From: an uncultured Christensenellaceae bacterium
GTDB lineage: Bacteria; Bacillota; Clostridia; Christensenellales; Borkfalkiaceae
NCBI GenBank assembly: GCA_910586675.1
Contig: CAJUJO010000027.1
Location: forward strand, 1 to 20,623
Reading direction: 5' to 3'
DNA length: 20,623 nucleotides
Shown one piece after another: positions 12,700 through 20,606 of this stretch. A program made the position numbers and the translations under genes. The notes beneath the pieces were generated by a model that saw only the letters and a program-made list of their open reading frames with translations, did no database searches and was not told the DNA's origin. Each line of letters starts with the position of its first letter. Position 1 is the first letter of the stretch.

Positions 12700-14199
12700 A
12701 TGGAAGAGAACACCGTACTCACGCAGGAACAGGAGGAAGAAAAGCTCGCCGAACAGGCGAGGATCCGCCGCGAAAAGCTTGCAAAGCTCGTTTCGGAGGG
12801 GAATAACCCTTACGAAAAGACCAAGTATGCGGTAACGGCGAACTCCGCCTCCGTCAAGGAGCATTTCGAAGAATGGGAAGGCAAGGAGGTTTGCGTCGCG
12901 GGCAGGCTCATGTCCCGCCGCGTCATGGGCAAGGCTTCCTTTTCCCATATTTCCGACCGCGACGGGCAGCTGCAGCTTTATATTACCCGTCAGGACGTCG
13001 GCGAGGACGTATACGCCGCCTATAAAAAGGATTATGACATCGGCGACATCGTCGGCGTAAGGGGCTACGTATTCAAGACGCAGACGGGCGAGGTATCCGT
13101 GCACGCGCAGAGTCTCGAAATGCTCTCCAAGGCGCTTCTGCCCCTTCCCGAAAAGCACAACGGGCTCGTCAATACCGATATGAAGTACCGCCTGCGCCAC
13201 GTCGATCTCATCATGAACCAGGACGTGCGCGAAACCTTCTTCCGCCGCGCGAAGATCATCAAGGGTATCCGCGATTTTCTCGACGGCAGGGGTTTTATCG
13301 AAGCGGACACGCCCATTCTTTTGCCGCTTGAAATCGGAGCGGACGCCCGCCCGTTCAAGACGCACCACAACGCGCTCGATCTGGACATGTATCTCCGAAT
13401 CGAGACGGAGCTGTATCTGAAACGGCTCATCGTGGGCGGATTCGAGCGCGTGTACGAAATGGGCAGGATCTTCCGCAACGAAGGCATGGACTCCAAGCAC
13501 AACCCCGAATTCACCACGGTGGAGATATATCAGGCGTACGCCGATTATAACGAGATGATGGACTTCGTCGAGGACATGTACCGCCATATCGCAACCCAAG
13601 CGTGCGGCGGGTTGAAGGTTACCTATCAGGGCACGGAGCTGGACTTCGGCAAATGGGAACGCCTTACCATGACGGAAGCGGTGAAAAAATATTCGGGCGT
13701 GGATTTTTCGCGGATTTCTTCCGACGAAGAGGCGCGCAAAATCGCCGCCGAAAAGGGCGTGCAGCTCGAAAAGGGCAAGGACGCCAAGGGGCATGTCCTT
13801 GCGGCGTTCTTCGACGAATTCGTCGAGGACAAGCTCGTACAGCCCACCTTTATTTACGACTATCCCGTGGAGATCTCGCCGCTTGCAAAGCGCAAGCCGG
13901 GCGATCCTTCCATGACGGAACGGTTTGAATATTTCATGATGGGCATGGAAATGGGCAACGCCTTTTCCGAGCTTAACGACCCCATCGACCAGAAGAAGAG
14001 AATGACCGAGCAAGCCGAACGCAAGCGCGCGCAGGGCGCGAACGCCGAGGTGGACGAGGACTTTATCGACGCGCTCGAACACGGTATGCCGCCCACGGGC
14101 GGGCTGGGGCTGGGCGTAGACCGCCTCGTCATGCTCCTGACCGACAGCGCGAGCATCCGCGACGTGCTTCTCTTCCCCACCATGAAACCCAAAAAATAA
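12700..14199 (+). CDS. lysS: Lysyl-tRNA synthetase, class II
   Basis: A 499-residue protein, full length. An anticodon-binding OB fold lies at about residues 63-160 (VCVAGRLMSRRVMGKASF). The catalytic core has motif 1 in GFIEADTPILLPLEIGADARPF (near 200), motif 2 in FRNEGMDSKHNPEFT (near 260) and motif 3 in GLGLGVDRLVMLL (near 467-480). It charges tRNA-Lys in the cytoplasm. The motif 1 loop reads LEIGADARPF, where the usual lysS form is PIAGGAAARPF, a modest departure. GAGG lies about six bases before the ATG. It shares the greA promoter. Confidence 0.97.
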   Translation: MEENTVLTQEQEEEKLAEQARIRREKLAKLVSEGNNPYEKTKYAVTANSASVKEHFEEWEGKEVCVAGRLMSRRVMGKASFSHISDRDGQLQLYITRQDVGEDVYAAYKKDYDIGDIVGVRGYVFKTQTGEVSVHAQSLEMLSKALLPLPEKHNGLVNTDMKYRLRHVDLIMNQDVRETFFRRAKIIKGIRDFLDGRGFIEADTPILLPLEIGADARPFKTHHNALDLDMYLRIETELYLKRLIVGGFERVYEMGRIFRNEGMDSKHNPEFTTVEIYQAYADYNEMMDFVEDMYRHIATQACGGLKVTYQGTELDFGKWERLTMTEAVKKYSGVDFSRISSDEEARKIAAEKGVQLEKGKDAKGHVLAAFFDEFVEDKLVQPTFIYDYPVEISPLAKRKPGDPSMTERFEYFMMGMEMGNAFSELNDPIDQKKRMTEQAERKRAQGANAEVDEDFIDALEHGMPPTGGLGLGVDRLVMLLTDSASIRDVLLFPTMKPKK

Positions 14200-14205
14200 C
14201 GGCGC

Positions 14206-14230
14206 GGCGCGGACGGAAAACGTTCGCGCC
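14206..14230 (+). terminator. Hairpin after lysS, weak or partial terminator
   Basis: Ten-pair stem (14206-14215 with 14221-14230, one G-U), five-base loop, no T run after it. It may reduce read-through into the next gene or protect the 3' end of lysS mRNA. Confidence 0.4.
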
Positions 14231-14250
14231 CGTTTCGGAAGGAGTATCTT

Positions 14251-15180
14251 TTGGACGCGAAAATTACAAAGGACAGGCTCTCTAACCTGCTTTCGTACGA
14301 TTGGCTTAAAATCGTCGCCGCGATTCTTGGCGCGGTGTGCCTTTTGTCCGTGCTCTTTACGACCATGCGCACGCGCCCGCGCGACAATCAGATTTTCGCC
14401 GTGTATGCATATACCGATTTACAGCGCGGTCTGGAAGAAAGTCGCGTCGGCGAGGATATGTTGGAAAAGGGTGTGTTTTCCTACGACATTCTTAAAACGC
14501 AGACGGAGAGCTTCAACGGCAATATGTACAGCGGCATGGCGTTCAACGCGCGCCGCGCGGCGGGCGAAGGCACCGTCATGTTCATCTCCGACGTAAGGAA
14601 GCCTGCGGAAGAGGGCAAGGAGCCCGTAAAGTCGGCGCTTCAAACACTCGCGGGGGATATGATCGAGAAGGACGCTTCCGGCAACGAGCGGATGGGGCTT
14701 TTCCTCGATCCGCAGAAATTCTTTTCCGATTGCGAAAAATATTTGCAGCGGTTTTTCGGCGAAAACTGGCAGACGGGAGCGCTCGACGAAGGGGAAGCGG
14801 AAGCGTGCTTCCTTGCGCGCAACGGGCGCGATAAGCGCTATAAAAACGAAGAGAGCATTAAAAAAGGCATAGAGGACGAGAAGGCGCGGCTCAACAAATT
14901 GCGCGAAGACCTCATCGCCGTAACCGCCATGTTCGAGAGCGGTAAATTTTCCTTCGTTTCCGTCAAGGGGGAGAACAAGGAGCATGTCTGCGCCGTCAAC
15001 GTGGGAAAGCTCGGCGGACTGAGCAACGTGTATTATTATACGGAAGAGGACAACGGTACGACCGTCCGCAAGACGGACGCCGTATGCCTGACTATTTTCG
15101 ATAACGGCGACAGACAGGGCGATTTGAAATACGAAACGGTCTCCTTCTTTCGCTATCTCGGCGATCATTTCAACGGATGA
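14251..15180 (+). CDS. Membrane-anchored protein of unknown function
   Basis: A 309-residue protein with one membrane span near the N-terminus (about residues 16-38) and a long soluble part predicted outside. Charged helices occur at about 206-235 (KKGIEDEKARLNKLREDL). I do not recognise the family. The start is a TTG at 14251, chosen because AAGGAG lies exactly six bases upstream and the preceding frame is not supported. Its stop overlaps the ATG of the YaaO-like gene by four bases, so they are coupled. It lies downstream of lysS with no clear promoter between. Confidence 0.85.
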   Translation: MDAKITKDRLSNLLSYDWLKIVAAILGAVCLLSVLFTTMRTRPRDNQIFAVYAYTDLQRGLEESRVGEDMLEKGVFSYDILKTQTESFNGNMYSGMAFNARRAAGEGTVMFISDVRKPAEEGKEPVKSALQTLAGDMIEKDASGNERMGLFLDPQKFFSDCEKYLQRFFGENWQTGALDEGEAEACFLARNGRDKRYKNEESIKKGIEDEKARLNKLREDLIAVTAMFESGKFSFVSVKGENKEHVCAVNVGKLGGLSNVYYYTEEDNGTTVRKTDAVCLTIFDNGDRQGDLKYETVSFFRYLGDHFNG

Positions 15181-16409
15181 AAGGGTTGGAAAATTGCCGC
15201 ATCGCGCAAATGCTGCGCAAGCAGAAAAAACACCTTTCCTTTCATACGCCGGGGCACAAGCGCGCGGGCGCGGACATTACCGAACTGAGTTATTCGGATA
15301 ATCTCGCTTCGCCCCGCGGCGTCATCGCGCAGGCGGAAAGGGAAATTGCGCGCATTCTCGGCGCGGAAAAAAGTTATATTTTAACGGACGGCAGCACGTG
15401 CGGCGTGCACGCCATGCTCTACGCGCTGAAAGCGGCGGGGGCAAGCTCCGTCGCATACTCCGCCGCGTCGCACGCGAGCGTGAAAAACGGCTGCCGCATT
15501 TTAGGACTTAGGGGCGTCGAGATTCCCGTGTGCGAGAGGGCGGGCATTCCCTTACAGCCGACGGAAGAAGAAATCGAACGGGCGGTAAACGCCGCCGACG
15601 CGCTCCTTCTCACTTCGCCCGACTATTACGGAAATTTTCCGCCGCTCGCCTTTGCAAGGGCGGTTTGCGATAAAGCGAAAAAGCCGCTCGTCGTCGACGG
15701 CGCGCATGGCGCGCACCTGCATTTTACCGAATACTACGCGGGAAAATACGCGGATATGTGGGTGGACGGCGCGCACAAATCGCTGCCCGCGCTCACGCAG
15801 GGCGCGCTCGTTTCCGCCCGCAACGCGGAATGGGCGGAAGAGCTGCGCGAGAGCGTGAAGCTGTTCCGCACCACGTCGCCCTCCTATCCCGTCATGGCAA
15901 GCGTGGAATACGCCGTCAAATATCCGCGGAACGAGAAAATCGAGCGGGCGGCGGAAGAGACGAAAATTCTGCTCGGCGCCGAGAAGAACGCCGATTGGAG
16001 CAAAATTCTGATTGCGTTCGGCAAGGATACGGACGAAGCGGAAGCTTATTTGCATACGCGCGGCGTGTATCCCGAATTCAACGACGGAAACTATCTCATG
16101 TTCTACCTCTCTCCGTGCACGACGACGGGGAATCTGAAAAAACTTGCGCGTCTCGTGAAAAAACTTCCGCGCGGAAATATCGAAGAAACCGCGCCCGTAT
16201 CGGGAAAAGCGGGGAAGGAGACGGAGCTCGTCTTATTGAAGAACGCGATCGGGCGGACGTGCGCGTGCGACTGCGGGATATTCCCGCCCTGCGTGCCGCT
16301 CCTTTCCGCGGGCGAGCTCGTAACGGAGGAGCGCGCCGAACGGCTGGCGCGGGCAAAGAATACCTTCGGTTTGACGGAAGGGAAAATCGCCGTATACACG
16401 GAGGAGTAA
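15177..16409 (+). CDS. Orn/Lys/Arg decarboxylase-family PLP enzyme (YaaO-like)
   Basis: A 410-residue fold-type I PLP enzyme. HTPGHK (23-28), DGAHGAH (174-180) and the lysine site DGAHKSLPALTQGA (Lys201) identify the family. CDCGIFPPCVPLLSAGELV near the C-terminus is a variant of the family's PYPPGIPLLxPGE segment. It is shorter than YaaO and SpeA-type enzymes (about 480 residues). The substrate amino acid cannot be assigned. In Bacillus, yaaO sits near tmk, holB and yaaT; here it precedes holB directly. The ATG overlaps the previous stop (ATGA). Confidence 0.88.
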   Translation: MKGLENCRIAQMLRKQKKHLSFHTPGHKRAGADITELSYSDNLASPRGVIAQAEREIARILGAEKSYILTDGSTCGVHAMLYALKAAGASSVAYSAASHASVKNGCRILGLRGVEIPVCERAGIPLQPTEEEIERAVNAADALLLTSPDYYGNFPPLAFARAVCDKAKKPLVVDGAHGAHLHFTEYYAGKYADMWVDGAHKSLPALTQGALVSARNAEWAEELRESVKLFRTTSPSYPVMASVEYAVKYPRNEKIERAAEETKILLGAEKNADWSKILIAFGKDTDEAEAYLHTRGVYPEFNDGNYLMFYLSPCTTTGNLKKLARLVKKLPRGNIEETAPVSGKAGKETELVLLKNAIGRTCACDCGIFPPCVPLLSAGELVTEERAERLARAKNTFGLTEGKIAVYTEE

Positions 16410-17351
16410 ATGCGGAATCTGTTACGCCTTACAACCGCATACAGGGCAATTTCCGCCGATGCGCTGCGGAAAGAAGCGGCGCATGCCTGCCTCGTCGTTT
16501 TTCCCGACGAAAAGTATCTTCGTCCGCTGCTGCGCGAATGCGCCAAGGCGTTCTTTGCGGCAGAGGACGGCTCCCGCGTCGCCGAACTCATCGACAAGGA
16601 GAGCTATTCCGATTGTCTGTTCTTTCCCGCCGCGGGCGGCAAATTGACGGCGGACGACGGCGCGCACATCATCGACGAAAGCCTTCTGCGCCCCGTGGAA
16701 GGGGATAAAAAGCTGTTCGTGCTGGACGGATTCCACAACGCTTCGGCGATCGTGCAGAATAAGCTGCTCAAAATTCTGGAAGAGCCGCCCCGCGGCGTGC
16801 ATTTCCTGCTCGGCGCGGCGACGGAATATTCCGTGCTCGCAACCGTGCTCTCCCGCGTGAAGAAATTTGCGGAAAGTCCGTTTTCGGAAGAAGCGGTATT
16901 CCAAGCGCTAAACAGGATATATCCCGCGCGCACGGGGTTAAGGGAAGCCGCGGCGGCGTGCGGCGGGATCTTTTCCGCGGCGGAAGCGCTGCTTTCGGGC
17001 GGCGGCGAGGATTTCGCGCTCGCCGAGCGTTTGCTCCTCGGGCGGGAGACGGAAAAGCTCAGCCGCGAGATCGGCGACAGGAAGGATAAGAAGGTCTTTT
17101 TGTCCGCGCTCCGTCTCGTGCTCCGCGATATGCTGCTCCTGAAAACGGGGCAGGGAAAATACGCCGCGCGCACGGGCGGACAGACGGAAGCGCTTGCGCG
17201 GGAATATCCCGCAGGCGCAATCGTATTCGCCATCGAACGGGTGGCGGAAGCGGAAAAACAAGTAACGTTCAACGCCAATTTCGGGCAGTGCGTGGAAACG
17301 CTCGCCATCGCAATCGGCAAGGAGAAAATAAAATGGCAAAAGTTGTCGTAA
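16410..17351 (+). CDS. holB: DNA polymerase III delta' subunit (clamp loader)
   Basis: A 313-residue AAA+-like protein. The central KKLFVLDGFHNASAIVQNKLLKILEEPPRGVHFLLGA segment (about residues 99-135) is the clamp-loader signature, and LATVLSRVKKF is the sensor 1 region. The usual SRC motif reads SRV here. The N-terminal P-loop is not recognisable, as expected for a delta' subunit that does not hydrolyse ATP, and the zinc-binding cysteines of gamma/tau are missing. The ATG directly follows the decarboxylase stop, with GGAGGAG in the last codons of that gene as ribosome binding site. Its 3' end overlaps ricT by 19 bases. Confidence 0.85.
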   Translation: MRNLLRLTTAYRAISADALRKEAAHACLVVFPDEKYLRPLLRECAKAFFAAEDGSRVAELIDKESYSDCLFFPAAGGKLTADDGAHIIDESLLRPVEGDKKLFVLDGFHNASAIVQNKLLKILEEPPRGVHFLLGAATEYSVLATVLSRVKKFAESPFSEEAVFQALNRIYPARTGLREAAAACGGIFSAAEALLSGGGEDFALAERLLLGRETEKLSREIGDRKDKKVFLSALRLVLRDMLLLKTGQGKYAARTGGQTEALAREYPAGAIVFAIERVAEAEKQVTFNANFGQCVETLAIAIGKEKIKWQKLS

Positions 17352-18187
17352 TCAAATTCAATAAGGGGTGTAAGCCCTATTATTTCGACGGGGGCGCGCT
17401 GGAGCTGGAAAAGGGACAGGGCGTCGTCGTGGAAACGTCGCGCGGCGCGGAATTTGCGACCGTCGTAGACCCCGCGCGCGAGGTGCCCGAAAAGGAGCTG
17501 GTTTCTCCCTTGAAGCCCGTGCTCCGCGCGGCGACGGAAAAAGACCTCGAAACGGTGAGGCGGAACGAGGAGCGCCGCCCGCAGGCGATCGAAACATGCA
17601 AGGAAAAGATTCGCAAGCGCGGGCTGGATATGAAGCTCATCGACTGTGAATTCACCTTCGACGGCAGCAAAGTCGTATTTTACTTCACGGCGGAAGGCAG
17701 GGTGGATTTCCGCGAGCTGGTAAAGGACCTCGCTTCCGTGTTCCATCTCCGTATCGAGTTGAGGCAGGTCGGAATTCGCGACGAAACGAGGATCTTAGGC
17801 GGCATCGCGCCCTGCGGGCGGGAATGCTGCTGCGCGGGCTGCATGCCCGATTTCAAAAAGGTCAGTATCAAAATGGCGAAGAATCAGGGGCTTTCGCTCA
17901 ACCCCGGCAAGATAAGCGGGCTGTGCGGCAGGCTCATGTGCTGCCTTTCCTACGAGAACGAGTACTATGCCGAAGCCTACCGCAAGATGCCGAAAATCGG
18001 CAGCACGGTCGGCACGCCCGAAGGCAAGGGCGCGGTCGTATCGGCGAACATGCTCAAAATGGAAGTGCGTGTTAAAATCGAAAAGGACGGCGCGCTTTTA
18101 TATCGAGATTTCCCGCTCGCCGAAATCAAGTTCAACCGCAATTCCCGGCGCGAGGATGAGGACGACGATAAAAATTCCGAGGAATAA
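17333..18187 (+). CDS. ricT: RicT/YaaT, PSP1-domain subunit of the Ric (Y-)complex
   Basis: A 284-residue protein. The PSP1 C-terminal domain fold occupies about residues 60-150 and is followed by a cysteine-rich part: CGRECCCAGC (161-170) and CGRLMCC (198-204). RicT with RicA and RicF carries [4Fe-4S] clusters and directs RNase Y to mature certain mRNAs in Bacillus. The start ATG 17333 has AAGGAG eight bases upstream and lies inside the end of holB. It is followed by a charged tail (RREDEDDDKNSEE). The ricA and ricF genes are not in the window. Confidence 0.93.
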   Translation: MAKVVVIKFNKGCKPYYFDGGALELEKGQGVVVETSRGAEFATVVDPAREVPEKELVSPLKPVLRAATEKDLETVRRNEERRPQAIETCKEKIRKRGLDMKLIDCEFTFDGSKVVFYFTAEGRVDFRELVKDLASVFHLRIELRQVGIRDETRILGGIAPCGRECCCAGCMPDFKKVSIKMAKNQGLSLNPGKISGLCGRLMCCLSYENEYYAEAYRKMPKIGSTVGTPEGKGAVVSANMLKMEVRVKIEKDGALLYRDFPLAEIKFNRNSRREDEDDDKNSEE

Positions 18188-18209
18188 ACAAATTTTTTCC
18201 GCTTAACCC

Positions 18210-18238
18210 TTTACGAACGGGAAAAGTTGTGATATAAT
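18210..18238 (+). promoter_or_regulatory. Sigma-A promoter with extended -10, ferredoxin gene
   Basis: TTTACG (18210-18215), 17-base spacer, TATAAT (18233-18238) preceded by TGA (18230-18232), an extended -10. Confidence 0.82.
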
Positions 18239-18288
18239 ACGGATAGCTCGTTTTGCGCGGGCGAAGACATCAACACGGAGGTTGAATT

Positions 18289-18459
18289 ATGGCTCACAAG
18301 ATTACGGACGCTTGCGTATCCTGCGGCGCTTGCGCGGATACTTGCCCCGTCGGAGCAATCGCACCCGGCGATTCGACGTACGTCGTCGATCCCGACGTTT
18401 GCATCGACTGCGGCGCTTGCGAGGACGGATGCCCTACGGGAGCAATCACCACCGACTGA
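18289..18459 (+). CDS. 2[4Fe-4S] ferredoxin
   Basis: A 56-residue clostridial-type ferredoxin. Two CxxCxxCxxxCP motifs bind two [4Fe-4S] clusters: Cys9, 12, 15, 19 and Cys38, 41, 44, 48. It transfers electrons in anaerobic metabolism. The length and internal two-fold symmetry are normal. CGGAGG lies eight bases before the ATG. It has its own promoter and a terminator right after it, so it is a monocistronic, probably highly expressed gene. Confidence 0.97.
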   Translation: MAHKITDACVSCGACADTCPVGAIAPGDSTYVVDPDVCIDCGACEDGCPTGAITTD

Positions 18460-18471
18460 GGTCGGGGAAAA

Positions 18472-18501
18472 GGGAGCGCGGTATCGCGCTCTTTTTTATT
18501 T
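18472..18501 (+). terminator. Intrinsic terminator of ferredoxin gene
   Basis: GAGCGCG (18474-18480) pairs with CGCGCTC (18485-18491) around GTAT, then TTTTTTATTT. Flanking G-U and A-U pairs can extend the stem. Confidence 0.9.
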
Positions 18502-18510
18502 GCGTTGATT

Positions 18511-19194
18511 ATGGAAGTTGTAGAAAGTTTGCTTGTCGGCGGCTATCAGATTATACAGGCTACCGACTATTACCGCTTTACGTCCGATTCCGTTCTGCTT
18601 AGCCGCTTTCTCAAAGCCAAAAGGGGGGAAACGGTTGCCGACTTCTGTTCGGGGAGCGGGATCGTCGGGCTGCATTTTTTTGCGGAAAATACGGGTGTGC
18701 GGTCGGTTACGCTCTTTGAAATGCAAAAAGAACTTGCCGAAATGAGCGCGCGCACGATAGCGCTTAACGGGCTGGAACGTGTTTTCTCCGTCGAGAACGT
18801 GCGCTTGCAGGAAATTCCCGCAAAGTATACGGAAGCCTTTTCGCTCGTTCTGTGTAATCCTCCCTACGAGCGCGGCGGGTTTGAAAACGCCGATCCGAAA
18901 AAGGCGCTTTGCCGCAAGGAGATTTCCCTTTCGCTGGAAGAGCTGTGCGCGGCGGCTGCGAAGTGTTTGAAATTCGGCGGGAGATTTGCGCTCGTGCACC
19001 GTGCCGACCGCCTTGCCGAAGTGTTCCGCGCGCTTTCCGCGCGCGGTTTAGAACCGAAAAAATTACAGCTCGTCGCGGGGAAAGCGGGGGCGAAGCCGTA
19101 CCTTGCGCTCGTCGCCGCAGTTAAGGGCGGCAGGGCGGGGCTGGACGTTTTGCCCGTTCTCGTCAACGAAAAACCCGCGCGGGAGGATTTATGA
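18511..19194 (+). CDS. trmN6: tRNA1(Val) (adenine37-N6)-methyltransferase, YabB-like
   Basis: A 227-residue SAM-dependent methyltransferase. Motif I DFCSGSGIVG (44-53) binds SAM and NPPY (116-119) is the adenine N6-methylation motif. The opening (GGYQIIQATDYYRFTSDSVLLSRFL) is typical of YabB/TrmN6, which methylates A37 in tRNA-Val. The start ATG 18511 has no Shine-Dalgarno site and lies only 10 bases after the ferredoxin terminator's T tract; a TTG at 18505 is an alternative. No promoter is visible, so it may depend on read-through. It overlaps rsmI by four bases. Confidence 0.9.
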   Translation: MEVVESLLVGGYQIIQATDYYRFTSDSVLLSRFLKAKRGETVADFCSGSGIVGLHFFAENTGVRSVTLFEMQKELAEMSARTIALNGLERVFSVENVRLQEIPAKYTEAFSLVLCNPPYERGGFENADPKKALCRKEISLSLEELCAAAAKCLKFGGRFALVHRADRLAEVFRALSARGLEPKKLQLVAGKAGAKPYLALVAAVKGGRAGLDVLPVLVNEKPAREDL

Positions 19195-19994
19195 TAAGCT
19201 TTGTCGCAACCCCCATCGGCAATCTGAAAGACATTACGCTGCGCGCGCTTGAAGCGCTCAAAGAGGCGGACGCCGTGTTCTGCGAGGATACCCGCCACAC
19301 GTTGAAGCTGCTGACGGCGTACGAAATCAAAAAACCGCTCTATTCCTGCCATAAGTTCAATGAGCGCGAGGCGGCGGAAAAAATCGCCGCGCTCTCCCGC
19401 GAGGGAAAAAACGTTTGTATCGTGTCGGACGCGGGCATGCCCGTCGTTTCCGATCCCGGCGGCGCCGTCTGCCGCATTTTGCGCGAAAAGGGCGAGGCGT
19501 ACACCGTGCTTCCCGGCGCGTGCGCGTTTTTATGCGCGCTCGTTCTTTCTGCTCTCCCTGCGGATCAATTTACATTCGTCGGATTTTTGCCCGACAAGGC
19601 AGGGGATAGGCGTGCCGTTTTAGAAGAGTATAAAAATGCGCGGGAAACGCTCGTGTTTCACTGTGCCCCGCAGGATGCGGATAGGAATATCGCGGCGATG
19701 TACGAATCGTTCGGCGAGCGCCGTGCCTGCGCCGTGCGTGAAATTACCAAGATCCACGAGGAGAGTACCCCGTTTCTTCTTTCCGAAGGATTGACGGGCG
19801 AAAAGCGCGGGGAATACGTGCTCGTCGTCGAAGGCGCGGGGGAGCGGGAAAACAGCTTGAACGCTCTTTCCGTAAAGGAGCACGTCGCCCATTATATGCG
19901 CGCGGGGTTAGACAAAAAAGAAGCGTTAAAGCGTGCCGCAAAGGACAGGGGCGTACCCAAAAACGAACTGTATAAAGAAACGCTGGATTTGTAA
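19191..19994 (+). CDS. rsmI: 16S rRNA (cytidine1402-2'-O)-methyltransferase
   Basis: A 267-residue tetrapyrrole-methylase-fold protein. ATPIGNLKDIT (6-16), the CEDTRHT segment and SDAGMPVVSDPG (about 80-91) are RsmI signatures. RsmI methylates the 2'-OH of C1402 in 16S rRNA. The C-terminal segment LKRAAKDRGVPKNELYKETLDL is also typical. Length is close to normal. The ATG overlaps the trmN6 stop and has GGGAGG upstream, showing coupling. A strong terminator follows. Confidence 0.96.
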   Translation: MISFVATPIGNLKDITLRALEALKEADAVFCEDTRHTLKLLTAYEIKKPLYSCHKFNEREAAEKIAALSREGKNVCIVSDAGMPVVSDPGGAVCRILREKGEAYTVLPGACAFLCALVLSALPADQFTFVGFLPDKAGDRRAVLEEYKNARETLVFHCAPQDADRNIAAMYESFGERRACAVREITKIHEESTPFLLSEGLTGEKRGEYVLVVEGAGERENSLNALSVKEHVAHYMRAGLDKKEALKRAAKDRGVPKNELYKETLDL

Positions 19995-20009
19995 AATAAT
20001 ATTTCTCAG

Positions 20010-20052
20010 CGCGCCCGTCGGCTTTTTTACCGCGACGGGCGCGTTTTCTTTT
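20010..20052 (+). terminator. Intrinsic terminator of trmN6-rsmI
   Basis: Eleven-pair perfect stem (20010-20020 with 20033-20043), 12-base loop, then TTTTCTTTT. Confidence 0.93.
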
Positions 20053-20091
20053 ATAAAATTTATAAACTTTAGCATATCGGCCGTTAAATGC

Positions 20092-20118
20092 TTGACAAAT
20101 GCTGGGGGGGGGTATAAT
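20092..20118 (+). promoter_or_regulatory. Promoter with a nine-G tract in a 15-base spacer
   Basis: TTGACA (20092-20097) and TATAAT (20113-20118) are both perfect, but the spacer is 15 bases and ends in nine Gs (20104-20112) directly before the -10. The tract length sets the spacer length. Confidence 0.85.
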
Positions 20119-20150
20119 AGGATTATACTTTTTATAAAAGGAGAAAGGTT

Positions 20151-20537
20151 ATGAAGAAATTGAAACTGTGGCTTGCGGCACTCGTCGCCGTGGTTGTGGG
20201 GATGTGCGCGCTGGCGGCGTGCGGGAGCTCGCAAGCGGGCGTTTACAAACTTTCGTCCATGACGATGAACGGAACGACTGTTACGGCGGGCGAAGAGTTT
20301 CAGGGCGTAACCATATCGCCCGATGCCGTTACCATCGAATTGAAGGAGGACGGCACGGCGGAAATGAAGATGAACTTGTTTGGAATGAACCAAACCGTTT
20401 CGGGAACATGGAAGCAAAACGCCGACGATAACAAGAAAATCGATATAACGGTGGACGGGGAGACGCAGACCTGCGAGTGCGACGGAAACACGCTTAAATT
20501 CGAACAGGAAGGCACGGTAATGACCATGAAAAAATAA
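20151..20537 (+). CDS. Small lipoprotein, lipocalin-like
   Basis: A 128-residue lipoprotein. A KKLK start, hydrophobic core and lipobox LAAC (Cys24) predict a lipid anchor. The mature part is about 100 residues of beta-strand type, GVYKLSSMTMNGTTVTAGEEF...GTAEMKMN...VSGTWKQ...ITVDGETQ, like the small lipocalin-like lipoproteins of gut Firmicutes. Its role is unknown. AGGAG seven bases before the ATG supports the start. Expression may vary with the G tract in its promoter. It stands alone, with a terminator after it. Confidence 0.85.
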   Translation: MKKLKLWLAALVAVVVGMCALAACGSSQAGVYKLSSMTMNGTTVTAGEEFQGVTISPDAVTIELKEDGTAEMKMNLFGMNQTVSGTWKQNADDNKKIDITVDGETQTCECDGNTLKFEQEGTVMTMKK

Positions 20538-20543
20538 GAATGC

Positions 20544-20573
20544 GGGGAAACGGGATTCCGTTTCCCCCTTATT
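20544..20573 (+). terminator. Terminator of the small lipoprotein
   Basis: Ten-bp perfect stem (20544-20553 with 20558-20567), loop GATT, followed by CTTATT. Confidence 0.8.
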
Positions 20574-20583
20574 GTATAACGAA

Positions 20584-20606
20584 AACCACGCGATAGTCGC
20601 GTGGTT
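20584..20606. repeat. Perfect 10-bp hairpin at the window edge
   Basis: AACCACGCGA pairs with TCGCGTGGTT around a TAG loop. An 8-bp palindrome GGTTAACC follows (20614-20621). It could be the foldback end of an IS200/IS605-type element starting outside the window, or a terminator for a minus-strand gene beyond the edge (TTTTCGTTAT follows on that strand). The window ends too soon to decide. Confidence 0.55.

Noticed and set aside
12502..14082. Long minus-strand open frame (526 residues) opposite greA-lysS
   Set aside because: It is antisense to two clear genes. Its composition (many His, Val, Arg, Leu) is that of a shadow frame in GC-rich DNA, with no domain and no ribosome binding site.
16604..17746. 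Minus-strand frame of 380 residues opposite holB and ricT
   Set aside because: Low-complexity Ser/Arg/Pro composition and full overlap with recognised genes mark it as a shadow.
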